Shown piece after piece: positions 20,925-30,229 of a stretch of DNA of 64,000 nucleotides; position 1 is the first letter of the stretch, and every line of letters starts with the position of its first letter. A program made the position numbers and the translations under genes. Source of the stretch: Paulinella micropora (lineage: Eukaryota; Cercozoa; Imbricatea; Euglyphida; Paulinellidae); contig WBZZ01000121.1 in assembly GCA_019918135.1 (NCBI GenBank), positions 40,001-104,000 of the forward strand. Direction: 5' to 3'. The notes under the pieces are model-generated. The model searched no databases. It was given only the letters and a program-made list of their open reading frames with translations, and was not told where the DNA came from.

Positions 20925-21940
20925 TTATTTCCCCTTTAAAGTTGAAACTGACACTGCAGAGCCCTGGCAGAAGATGAAGTCGTTCTTCGTGGCCTCTTCA
21001 GTCAGTACCAGGAACAGGCAGGGATGAAGCGGGTAGGTAGCGGGGAATGCGAAAAACGGTGCCACCTCCTTAAGGGCGGGTGCGGGTGGCTTTGTGGCAG
21101 TCCGCAGAAAACTGATTCGGTGATGCTTTGCAGCTGTCAATCGTCCCGCTTCGGTATCCATGACTCGAAATGTCTTCAAACGGTGCTGTTGATGAAGGGC
21201 GCCTTCGACCTGCCACAAGTTGATTAAGGAGTTCAGTTGGCGAATTCGGCGCACACGCCCCCCAATGAGCAGCCGCGAAGACACGCTTCAGTGACATCGT
21301 AGCCTGCAGCTTCAGCGTCAACAAAGAACGTATCTGGAGTACCATATACTGCAAAATATTGCTTAAAATTGCTGTAGGCTTGGATCAGAGAGTAGCCAAC
21401 GTCACTGGTTCTGATGCGAGCAATCCGTGCCACTGAGTCAATGATTCTTGTATAAGAAGCTGACTCTTGAGCTCGGATGTCGTCGGTGCACCAGTCCGCG
21501 CAAGTTTCAGCGGGGTCACCATCAACATTGCACAGACAACCGGCGAGATGACATGCCACCGCGGTGACGTTCTTGTATGCGCCGGAGGGCCTTGTGTTTA
21601 TGCAGTCATTTTGGACGGTGATGGGGCCGTACGTGCTGCAACAACGGTGGTGGCATCGTGCCTCCGCGTTGTCGACGAACAATCGTTCAGAGGTGCTGCA
21701 GAACCATACACAAGTCAGCAGTTCGTGTCAGGACATCTGCGGGCCCAGCGAAAAGAGGTCGACAATACATACGGCACAACACATAACACATATATATGTG
21801 AAAAAGCCCCCCCCCCGCCGGCGGCTTTCTCGAGTCTCGTTACCGGTAGTAGTAGTTGCTTCCACATTGCCTTTGCACACACAGCACGAGACGTCTCTGG
21901 ACCATAAACTCATGTGTGTATCGCTGCTTCTGACGTTCAT
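20925..21940 (-). CDS. Cys-rich hypothetical gene, probably multi-exon
   Basis: A 149-codon frame at 21,682-21,233 (CHHRCCSTYGPITVQNDCIN..., CHLAGCLCNVDGDPAETCAD, CLRGCSLGGVC) has regularly spaced Cys. Frames at 21,354-21,070 and 21,284-20,925 overlap its lower end, and an upstream Cys-rich frame runs to 21,940. The Cys pattern suggests an extracellular or secreted protein. No family is recognised and the exon limits are guesses. It is followed on the genome by poly-C and GATA-type repeats. Confidence 0.35.
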
Positions 21941-22139
21941 TTGTGGCTATTCTCATCATCGTTGCACAAGACATGCATACAAGATATACCAAATGTGGAT
22001 ATGCGTACCTTTTTTCTTCTTCACACTATTTTTTTTGTCCTGATGCTTGCTCTTCTTCTTGGCCTGATTTCCCCCCCCCCCCCCCCCCACTCTCCGCACC
22101 CTGGGTCAAAGCGCTGCCCTCGGCCTCCGCCCCCCTACA

Positions 22140-22520
22140 GCATTGATAGATAAGTTAGATAGGTGCATGAATAGATAGATGCATGGATGGATGTACAGCA
22201 AGACAAATGATGCAACAGGTACGCATGTATTTTGGAAATATATAGATATATGGACGGATGCTTATAACGGATAGATGGGTATGTAGAGATTGATAGACAA
22301 TTAAATTAGATGTTTAGAGATATAGACATGGATAGATAGAGGCTATAATGCAAGACAAATGATGCAACAGGTATGTATGTATTTTGGACGTAGATAGATC
22401 GATGGATGCTTATAACAGATAGATAGATGTGTATAGAGATTGATAGACAATTAGATGTTCAGAGATATAGACATGGGTAGATAAAGATTTTTAGATGAAT
22501 AGGCAGATAGATGCGGTGAC
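22140..22520. repeat. Degenerate GATA/GATG repeat with ~165-bp internal duplication
   Basis: GATAGATAGATG-rich sequence. The phrases CAAGACAAATGATGCAACAG, TATTTTGGA and TTGATAGACAATTA.ATGTT recur at 22,199-22,330 and 22,350-22,470, so a unit of about 165 bp is present twice. Confidence 0.7.
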
Positions 22521-22618
22521 AACCACTTGTTAAGGGCATTTTCAGACGCCACGGCAATGCATGTGACTGCCGCGACCGTCAACAACATGGCAGCGACCGC
22601 TAATGTGATCCTAACCAC

Positions 22619-22621
<3 letters not shown>

Positions 22622-22688
<67 letters not shown>

Positions 22689-22902
22689 GAGTAGTATAGA
22701 GTGGTTAACGTTCGAGTGTATGGACACCCCAGATTTTTACTAGTCTATGGTGTGTCACACTGAGGTTTCTTTGCGCTGCCGTCACATCACATTACATCAC
22801 ATTACATCACATTACGTTACATTACATTACACGCTAGAAACATTACATCACATTACTGTTCTCTTTCTTACATCACATTACATCACATTAGAGTAGTAGA
22901 GT

Positions 22903-22957
<55 letters not shown>
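22622..22957. repeat. (GA)n tracts bracketing a TTACATCACA repeat
   Basis: GA tracts lie at 22,622-22,684 and 22,905-22,957. Between them CATCACATTA units recur at 22,785-22,830 and 22,850-22,890. Confidence 0.85.
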
Positions 22958-22959
<2 letters not shown>

Positions 22960-23197
22960 GCGAACAAGCTCAACCAGTAGAAGATACATAAAATCTCGTC
23001 GTGAATTTAATGCCTAAAATTCACGTCTCATTTTATGTTTTTTCGTGCCTTAAAACGGCCTCGTAAATTTTATTTGACGCTTCTTATTGATATTTCAAAC
23101 AATCAATAGTAAGCATCAAAACAGCAAAATAACAACAAAAAAAAAATTCAACAAATACGAAGAAGCAAAATAAAGAAATCTCTCTTACTCTTAATTT

Positions 23198-23345
23198 CGC
23201 TTTTAAATAAAAATAAAAGTCAAGCAGAAAAATAAAAGTAAATCAATTTTTTTTTTTAAAGCAAAGCATTCTCGGGTGCCGTAGTACCCAAAATACCAAC
23301 AGAGAAAACCCCCCAAAAAGCCCTCCACAGAGCACTAAGGAAAAC
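23198..23345 (+). repeat. ~150-bp dispersed direct repeat, copy 2
   Basis: Same orientation and nearly the same sequence as 2,407-2,558. Immediately upstream, 22,985-23,040 contains the dyad GTGAATTTAATGCCTAAAATTCAC. Downstream the second Polinton block starts. Confidence 0.75.
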
Positions 23346-23429
23346 AATTGCCTTTTTTTGAATTATCATTTAAATAATTAAATACTGACATAATATACAA
23401 TCAGTAATAACACAAAAAGAAACATTACG

Positions 23430-23855
23430 AAAGGAGGTATTTGTATAAAAGAAAAAGAAGTTGATATTAGATGGAGAGAAAACGGAGAGCAAAAAAGAAA
23501 AGTAATTCGTATTACTAAGAAGAGAACAAAAGAAGAAGCCGAAAGATTAGCAAGAAAATTTTATGAAAAGGAAATATTGGCAAGATATGAAGAAGATAAT
23601 AAGAATACTGATTATAAACAATTGACTAAACAAAAGCAAATCAATTACAGAAAAGAAAGAAGTAAAGAAACATATAAATGTGTCTGTTGTAAGACGATAA
23701 GAATATATAGTAAATATGAACACGAAAACAGTCAATCACATAGAGACTTCTTTGCGGAAAAAGAAGAGATGATACTAGGCGGGCATAAAGTTATTCGTAT
23801 AGCATATAGAAACGATGATATAGAAAGATATTATAAAAACCAACAAAATAATTAA
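23430..23855 (+). CDS. Basic protein with a C2H2-like zinc finger
   Basis: The frame stays open from about 23,430 (KEKEVDIRWRENGEQKRK) although the first ATG is at 23,577. The finger is YKCVCCKTIRIYSKYEHENS ending QSHRDF, C-x2-C-x12-H-x5-H. It could be a DNA-binding accessory protein of the element. The start is uncertain. Confidence 0.5.
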   Translation, partial: KGGICIKEKEVDIRWRENGEQKRKVIRITKKRTKEEAERLARKFYEKEILARYEEDNKNTDYKQLTKQKQINYRKERSKETYKCVCCKTIRIYSKYEHENSQSHRDFFAEKEEMILGGHKVIRIAYRNDDIERYYKNQQNN

Positions 23856-23898
23856 TTTTTATTTAAGGAGTAAAATTATATTACTAATAATATATACC

Positions 23899-24083
23899 AT
23901 GGGAAGACATAAGAAATATCTCACACCAGAAGAAAAGAGAAAGGCTAACTCCGAAAGGCTCTTGCATATTATAGAAGAAATAAGGATGAAATCAATCAAA
24001 AGAGGAAGGAGCAATTGAAAGAACGAAATAGAAAACTTAAGGAATATGAAGAAATAAAGGCGAAAGAGACGGCGAGAGAATAA
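23899..24083 (+). CDS. Small basic protein of the MGR-KKYLTPEEK type (fossil part)
   Basis: Starts MGRHKKYLTPEEKRKANSER directly after TATATACC. A Lys/Arg/Glu-rich helix continues to about 24,080. Similar short basic proteins are common in Polinton-like elements and giant viruses; I infer a nucleic-acid-binding role. Confidence 0.45.
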
Positions 24084-24189
24084 AACAAATACAGAAAATT
24101 ATTTTTTAAATGAATTTCATGTTAAAGGTAAGACAATTTATATTTATAAAAAAGCGGTAAAACAATTTAATATTTTTCTAATATTTTAT

Positions 24190-24396
24190 ATGCCCATTGA
24201 TATAATGCCACCACCATTACCACCAAGATCAACAAAGAAAAATGTAGAACTCTTAAAGTCTAAGGCGAATTTAAGGGAAACAAAGACACGGGAGACTAAA
24301 CAGAGGGAATATAAGGTTGTTGAACTAAAACCGATAAAGAACAGAGGGATAAACGGCTATACATACCCATTCAGAGACCTTGATATTAACTTCTAG
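24190..24396 (+). CDS. Small Pro-rich/basic protein upstream of the polymerase
   Basis: A 68-residue frame starting MPIDIMPPPLPPRSTKKNVE and ending NGYTYPFRDLDINF, four bases before the polymerase start. It has an AT-rich TATTTTAT leader. PPPLPPR is an SH3-ligand-like stretch. Function unknown. Confidence 0.45.
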   Translation: MPIDIMPPPLPPRSTKKNVELLKSKANLRETKTRETKQREYKVVELKPIKNRGINGYTYPFRDLDINF

Positions 24397-24399
24397 GAT

Positions 24400-27034
24400 A
24401 TGGATGCGATTGAACTAACAATTATGAGAGCAGTAAAGGAAGCGAAAAGTAAAGGTATGACAGGAGAAGCGAGCCTTCATGTTAAGTTTGGTTATATAAC
24501 AAATGCTGGTGATAGTGAGTTTTTCAAATGGAAAACTTTCAATGCGGTTAAGTTGAAAGATATAGACGATTTATTTCGTGCTATATATGTATATAATGAA
24601 GAAAACTTTGAAGCTAGTGCTAACGGATACGACCGAATCATTCAATATATGAATGTTGAAATTATCCAAGAGGACGGGGGCGGATGTAATGAAACAGGAA
24701 GTGATAAGAAACATAAAACAACAGAAGGAATTCATATTAACACACGAAGCAAAGATAATAACTGCTTCTTCTATGTCTTCAAGGATATATTGAATTTACC
24801 AATAAAAGGAAAATCAAAACTGAATAAAAAAGTATGTAATGATATCAGAAATGAGTTTAATCTTGAACCCAATTCATACATACCTTTTTCAGTTGGATTT
24901 GAAATATTGAAAAAGTATTGTATTGAAGGAAAATATTTTGAAATGACAGACTCATCTTCAAAACAAACATTTAAAAACTTTACAGACCCATTAATTACGG
25001 TGGATGTGCTTTGTTATTTAGCAAAAGAACATTACTTAGGTTTTGTAAAAAGAAATAAAAATAAGTGTCCTCATTGTTTCACTGAATATTATAATAAACA
25101 CACTTGTAATAATAAAAGTGTTTCATATGCGAAAGCAAAACTTAGACAAAAAGATAAACAGGTAAGGTCATTATTAACCTCCTTCAAAGAAATGAAATAT
25201 AACAACCAGGACGAATTATTTCATTATGACCTTGTGTAGCGGGTGATAATTGTATATCTAAACTTCTTGATATAATTCTTGAATATGCTGAAAAATTAAA
25301 GGAGCGAAATCGTAAGGCGACATGCCTTTAATGGTAGTAAATTTGACCACTACTTCCTTCAAAAAGAATTTATCAAAAGAAAGATAAAAGACACACCATT
25401 AATAAATAATGGGGCTATTATTTCTATGGAATACAAGAACATTAAATCTGGGATATCTGTAAGCACACAGATGGAAGCCTAAAAAAGAACCTTGAACATT
25501 AGGCTGTAATGTATTGAAAGGAGATTTTGACCATAGCAAGGGGAAAAGATGGGAAGAGATGGATGATGAACCGAAGAAAAAATGTTTGACATGCTTAGAG
25601 AAAGATGTTATGGGAATTAAAGAACTTCACGACACACTACATAAGCAGACATTTGAGGAACATAAAACAAATTTAACCGCTTTTATCTCTACTTCTTCAT
25701 TAACCTTCAATCTATGGAAAAAGAAGATAGACGAAAAGTATATGATACAACTACCTAATTTAAAACAGGAGAAGGATTTTAGAAAAGCGGTATATGGTGC
25801 TAGAACTTATCAAAGCAAAAGAAGATTCATCTCTAAGCAATATGAAAAATATAAAAGAGGTGAAATAAGTTTTGATGAGATTGTTGATTATCTTATTGAT
25901 GCTGATGAAGTCTCGATCTATCCAACGGCTATGTTATAATTATTTATGACGGGTGAAATCAAAGAATGCGAAGGTGAAATGAAAGGAAAAATGGGAATAT
26001 ATAATGTTGATTATGTATGCCCTAAAACTTTACTTCACCCGCGAGTGTCATACAGAGATAGCAAAGGTTGTTTGAAGTGGGAGTTCAGAGATATGAACGA
26101 CCAATGGCTCACATCTATTGATATTGAGGATATGATTAATTTTGGATATCAAGTAAAAATTAATCGTGGCTATTACACAGAAGAAGCAGAACCCGTATTC
26201 AAAGATTATATATTGAACTTATTCAAGAAAAAACAAAACTCAAAGAAAGGCACTCCACAATATTTATTAGCGAAGTTGTTTATGAATGCTTTATACGGCA
26301 AAACCATCCAGAGACCGATAAACACAATAAGCAAATATATATCTAAAAATCATGAGTATTGGAAATTCTGGGCTAAGCATGTTATAACCGATATTGAAAA
26401 ATTCAATGACGAACTTTGGCTTATACTAGCAGGTATTCCACGAGACTAACATGAAAAAGAAGAAAAAATAACAAAGCCTACACATTATGGGGCATTCATA
26501 TTAGCATACAGCCGACGGATTATGTATAGGTATATGACAGAGGCTAATCCAGACAACAACCCCGACAATGACTATTATTATACCGATACTGACAGCATTC
26601 AATCACATGTGAATAACATTGAAAGAATTAAAAAGTTTGGCGATAAAAATATCGGTGGCATGGACGACGACCTCGGGAAGAATTGTAAAATAATAAAAGG
26701 TTTATGGATAGCACCTAAGTTATATATGTTGGAATTTGTAAAGAAGGACGATAAGGAAACACACTTCCATTTCAGAGGTAAAGGCTTAGACTTAAAGAAA
26801 TTAAATCCAACCGCTTATGAGTTAATGGATAAGGGAGAAAGTTTAACAAATACAAGAGACTTCATAATGAAGAAGATACATACGAGCAGAAACAGCAAAC
26901 AGCAACACATTGAACACTGTAGCATACAACACCAAAAGAATGTAGTAAAAGTAGTTAATAAATCCAAATGGTACGGGCGATACTTCTACACAGATAATGA
27001 TAGTATTCCTTACGGCTTCCATATCCGCTCCTAA
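24400..27034 (+). pseudogene. Protein-primed family-B DNA polymerase (pPolB) of the Polinton fossil
   Basis: The N-terminal part has SKDNNCFFYVFKDIL and a zinc knuckle CPHCFTEYYNKHTC. An exonuclease-like stretch follows (FNGSKFDHYFLQKEF, about 25,330). Polymerase motif A is DADEVSIYPTAM (about 25,902), motif B NALYGKTIQRP (about 26,284) and motif C YYTDTDSIQ (about 26,578), and the thumb region ends at KSKWYGRYFYTDND. This is the replicase of Polintons, adintoviruses and virophages. It is broken in a few places and treated as a fossil. The 3' half has a near-identical second copy at 61,908-62,852. Confidence 0.85.
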
Positions 27035-27090
27035 ATTAATGATAATAATTAATTAATTTTTTCTATAAAGTATATACCCTATACTATACT

Positions 27091-27387
27091 ATGACCACCC
27101 TTACCAGACTATGTGAGAAGTTTGAGAAACTCTCTATTGAAAATAAAAAAGAAACATTTTCTCTTACCGATGTTAAAAAGATAATTACTGACTAAATCCA
27201 AATGATTGAAAATGCACGGGCAGGCAAGCCAAGGGATATTTTTCCATTTGGTAAGTATCGCGGGAAGAAGGTTCACGATATCGCGCTTATTGATAAGCCA
27301 TATCTTGAATGGGTTATGAAACAGCCGTGGTTTGAGAAATTTACAGACATTAAAAGTGAAGTAAAAAAAATATTTATAAAAAATTAA
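27091..27387 (+). CDS. Exonuclease-X-C-terminal-like small protein
   Basis: Leader TATATACCCTATACTATACT precedes the ATG. The C-terminal half has FPFGKYRGKKVHDIALIDKP followed by YLEWVMKQPWFEK, the compact module found at the C-terminus of exodeoxyribonuclease X and as stand-alone proteins in many viruses. The N-terminal half is helical and charged. As part of the Polinton fossil it is described only in outline. A near-identical copy lies at 62,909-63,205. Confidence 0.6.
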
Positions 27388-27409
27388 TATTTATATTATA
27401 TATATAGCA

Positions 27410-27838
27410 ATGACTGACCTGAGCACCAAACAGGACTACTTAAATGAAATTGAAAAATATAAGCTTGACAGCGAAATAAAAAAGCCAACAATTAAATGGA
27501 CTAAAACTGACATTGTTTCTTTCTATGAGCAATACAAACCAAGAGATGACAATGCTAAAGTAGTTATTCCGTTCGAAAACGTGTTGGTTGAAGAGCCGAG
27601 CAAATCGTTGTTTTGGACTACCTCCAAAACAACAATACCATCCAATGTTGATTTGCAAGATAAATCAACATTTGCGACTGATTTAAAAGAGACAGAAATC
27701 ACCGAAATCAAGGCTAATGTTGGTGAAGAGATAACACAGCACGAAGCGGATATTTTTCTTCAATATGGTAAGTGTAAAAAAATGAAAATTGAAGATGTCG
27801 CTAAGATTGATAAACCATACCTTGTATATTTAATTTAA
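27410..27838 (+). CDS. Paralogous protein with a diverged GKxKxMKIEDVAKIDKPYL end
   Basis: 142 residues: MTDLSTKQDYLNEIEKYKLD, a charged middle, and a C-terminus (FLQYGKCKKMKIEDVAKIDK, PYLVYLI) that matches the FGKYRGKKV.DIA.IDKPYL module of the previous gene but stops right after it. The two neighbours are therefore likely ancient duplicates. It is preceded by TATATATAGCA. Copy at 63,228-63,656. Confidence 0.55.
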   Translation: MTDLSTKQDYLNEIEKYKLDSEIKKPTIKWTKTDIVSFYEQYKPRDDNAKVVIPFENVLVEEPSKSLFWTTSKTTIPSNVDLQDKSTFATDLKETEITEIKANVGEEITQHEADIFLQYGKCKKMKIEDVAKIDKPYLVYLI

Positions 27839-27869
27839 CAACCTTATTCTAAAAACAAAGATGCGGTAA

Positions 27870-27955
27870 AAAATATCTATAGATATTTTAGAAATTAGAC
27901 TTTCGTCTGCGACTTTCGTCTATTTCTAAAACATCGTTTTACGATGTAATATTTT
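27870..27955. repeat. Hairpin cluster at the right end of the Polinton block
   Basis: A perfect 20-bp palindrome (AAAATATCTATAGATATTTT, 27,870-27,889) is followed by TAGAAATTAGAC...GTCTATTTCTA with an internal CGACTTTCGTC repeat, then ACATCGTTTTACGATGT. It lies after the last gene and just before the composition switch. It could be a transcript end or part of an element terminus. Confidence 0.65.
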
Positions 27956-28030
27956 TTTATTTTTAAATCCGATGTTTGTAAAATTTGTTGCATATCAGCA
28001 CTTTGCACTTACCTACATACTCTCGCTGCG

Positions 28031-28081
28031 CAGCCCGCTGGCGCGGGCTGCAGGGAGGGTCACGGGGGGCGGCGCCCCCCG
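28031..28081. repeat. Double-hairpin GC repeat, copy 1
   Basis: Hairpin one is CAGCCCGC-TGGC-GCGGGCTG; hairpin two is CGGGGGGC-GGC-GCCCCCCG. It ends the Fanzor-like frame. An identical copy sits at 63,850-63,900. Confidence 0.85.
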
Positions 28082-28356
28082 CATCTGGCGGCTTTCTTGT
28101 GCATGTCTCGGACCCTGCTGTAGATCTTGTCACGCACTCGGGTAATATCACGCCGTAGACGCCAGCGGTTGCGCTTCTTGCTGCTGTCCTTAGCCAGTAG
28201 CGCGACCTTGCTCAGCAGCTTGTCTGTATGTTTCTGCAATCGGTACACGCGTGCAATGGATCCGCGGCCCCATTCGGTTATCGCGCCAGAGTCCGCGTGG
28301 TACATGGTCAGAAAGCTCCTCACGCCCGGGTCGATGCTCACTACACGCTTGGAGTC

Positions 28357-28417
28357 CAGCCCGCTGCCGCGGGCTGAAAGGGTAGCAAGGGGGGGCGCGG
28401 GGGGGCATGCCCCCCGG
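28357..28417. repeat. Double-hairpin GC repeat, copy 2
   Basis: CAGCCCGC-TGCC-GCGGGCTG, then a GGGGGGCATGCCCCCC hairpin. It sits in frame immediately before the RuvC-I motif of the Fanzor-like gene and is read as RGACPPAPP...ARGSGL. Confidence 0.85.
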
Positions 28418-28593
28418 GAACTGCCCGAAATAACAGAGGCTTTACGCACCCAGGCCCGTCTAACTTCTTTATCCTTGGTATTCGGATAGATCCTGCACGT
28501 GAGTGTCTTGAGCGGGGGCGTCTTGCCCGCTTTTTTGTTCAGGCTGAACTTCTTCTTGGGCGGCTTGTTCTGGTTGTCCTCTGCTTTGGCTGC

Positions 28594-28681
28594 CAGCCCG
28601 CTGGCGCGGGCTGAAGGGGGGCTTCGGGGGGCCCCGCCCCCCGCGGGCTGAAAAGGGGGCTCGGGGGGCCTTGCCCCCCGG
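28594..28681. repeat. Double-hairpin GC repeat, copies 3 and 4 (tandem)
   Basis: A full copy (28,594-28,643) is directly joined to a second one lacking the first half-stem (28,643-28,681, CGGGGGGC-CTTG-CCCCCCG-type hairpin). The frame stays open and reads RGARPPEPPFQPAGGG and on through PRSPPSARASGL. Confidence 0.85.
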
Positions 28682-28766
28682 ACTGATTCCAGAACGGCGC
28701 ATAAGCTAAAGCTGGCTCCTGAGGAGCCGGCGTAGGTCTGGACTTCTTTTCTCGGACCCTTCTCTT

Positions 28767-28814
28767 CCCGCTGCCGCGGGCTGAAAGGGGGGCTCTGGGG
28801 GCCTTGCCCTCCGG
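28767..28814. repeat. Double-hairpin GC repeat, copy 5
   Basis: CCCGC-TGCC-GCGGG stem, then CTGGGGGCCTTGCCCTCCGG. A lone first hairpin of the family also occurs at 30,618-30,638. Confidence 0.8.
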
Positions 28815-29014
28815 ATGGCTCGGGAGGCCATGCTTTCTGGTCCCAGAGAGCGCGCCGCCTCATTTGAGAAGTCACTCGTCGGATGACTTAGACGGAGTTT
28901 GTAGTCGAGACAGGGCCCATAAAGCCAAGTGTAGGGCCATGCCTGTACCTGCTCACAAAGTGGCCAAGTTAGATTTGTGGCCTTAGAGGGGGAGCAAAAA
29001 TATGTCAACTTTTT

Positions 29015-29250
29015 TTTGGAGCACAGAGGGGGGGGGGGGGGGGGCCCCCCTCCCTTTTCGGGAGGAAGGGAGAGACCCCTTCCCCCCCCCCCCCCCCCTT
29101 TCCCCACACCCCTCCCCTTTTGCCCCCAAGAAAATTGTCAAACTTTTGCGCCTAATTTTTTTTGGTGCGCATTTGCTTTCCTCCTGGGAAAAACTCTTAC
29201 TTGTTGGAGGGGGAGCGGCTAAAAATGTACAAAAATCCTATACGAAGTCT
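29015..29250. other. Homopolymer-rich spacer (poly-G, poly-C)
   Basis: G and C runs of about 18 bases at 29,026-29,043 and 29,082-29,099 with Pro/Gly-only frames. No gene. Confidence 0.7.
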
Positions 29251-29252
29251 TA

Positions 29253-30128
29253 ATATTGGTACTGAAAACTAAAATAGGGGGCGCGCCAAGAAAGTTCAAT
29301 TTTGTTTTTATTAAAACTGGACAAAGTCCTACACTTGACACTGGTGTAAAAGCTTGAATGCGCCAGGCACCCGGTGCATCTACCACAAAAACCAAACCTT
29401 GGCAAAATGCCAAGGCCAGCGATTGATTAAGCGTGCCCCGCTGTGTTTTCATTAGAGCTCCGTTAGGAGAGAAACCTGCACTCGGTGGTTGAACGTGTCC
29501 GCGACAAACACCTTGTCTGCTCCATAGGCTATTTGGCCCGAGCTAGCGGGTTGGCGCTGGCCGTGGACACTTTGCTCCGAGATTCACAAGTTACGACCGC
29601 TTTTTGTAAAGGGCACCAAAGAAGCGGCCCAGGCGAGAACAAAGCGGGCACGCGCACAATCAGACCGGGCGGGAGCCTGCAGCTTGTAGTCTCTGTAATT
29701 TCCGTATACTTGACCTCAAGTTCTTGCTTTTGCTCCAAGAGCGAGATCTGCCTAGCATGATTGCCAATAATCTGATGTAGTCTTATCAACTTCTGGCCTA
29801 GCTCTTGATCTGGAGACTCAGGCTCATCGTATGCAGGGCCCTGGCGAAGCTTTAGTTCAAGCACTTGCAGATCTTTTTGCACAAGGGCCAAATCCTCGTG
29901 GCGTTTCCGGAGTTCCAGTGAGCGCCTCTCCCGCTCGGACTGAGCCTGCAAACTCAAGTTGTCCCAAAGAAACCTGTGTTGCAAATGCAGCGAGCCATCT
30001 TTCTCCACCGTCGCCTTTACTGCCTTGCCTTGCAGCTCAAGCATGTGCTCCCCGGCACCCGAAACCTTGGTAAGAACATTCATGTCAAGGGCAGAGAAGA
30101 GTTCGCCCCCGGAGCAGGTCCCGTCCAT
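29253..30128 (-). pseudogene. Coiled-coil / NHL-repeat protein
   Basis: Starts at 30,128 (MDGTCSGGELFSALDMNVLT). After a short beta-rich part (GSLHLQHRFLWDNL) a long charged coiled coil follows (SERERRSLELRKRHEDLALV and on to about residue 135). Further down, in another frame, are two NHL-like blades (DKVFVADTFNHRVQVS and, beyond, GLVFVVDAPGAWRIQAF). Coiled coil plus NHL blades recalls TRIM/NHL proteins, but no RING is visible. It could be a host gene or a captured gene in a viral block. The frame change means it is spliced or broken. Confidence 0.45.
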
Positions 30129-30229
30129 GTTTCACCTCGCACCTGAATATGTAAGCACACGGGAAAGAAAAGGGGCAGGGATGAGAGAGAGGCACAACCC
30201 TGTGCTTAGCCTTCCCCCCCCCGTTTGAG

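Larger units (their letters stand above)
23400..27990 (+). mobile_element. Polinton / Polinton-like virus fossil, second block (broken)
   Basis: AT-rich block with all genes on the plus strand: zinc-finger protein, small basic protein, protein-primed DNA polymerase B and two small nuclease-tail proteins. It ends in a cluster of hairpins before a sharp switch to GC-rich DNA at about 28,010. With the first block it makes up most of a Polinton gene set, minus capsid genes. About three to five breaks lie in the coding parts. Its right third is duplicated nearly unchanged at 61,908-63,810. Confidence 0.75.
28013..29000 (-). pseudogene. TnpB/Fanzor-type (OrfB, RuvC-like) gene, decayed
   Basis: The minus-strand frame has a start-domain-like TCRIYPNTKDKEVRRAWVRK stretch. 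After an inserted repeat, SKRVVSIDPGVRSFLTMYHA is the first RuvC motif of TnpB/Fanzor nucleases, with the catalytic Asp in DPG. It is followed by the bridge-type helices RVYRLQKHTDKLLSK and KRNRWRLRRDITRVRDKIYS. The spacing between the N-terminal domain and RuvC-I is far shorter than usual. The later RuvC-II, zinc-finger and RuvC-III parts are absent because AT-rich Polinton DNA begins at about 28,010. Active relatives are RNA-guided nucleases; this copy cannot be complete. Several double-hairpin repeats lie inside the frame. Confidence 0.65.

Noticed and set aside
28706-29107. Gly/Pro-rich frame MGKGGGGGGRGLSLPPEKGG
   Set aside because: Its start lies over the poly-G/poly-C spacer; only its later part may carry a piece of the Fanzor-like gene.
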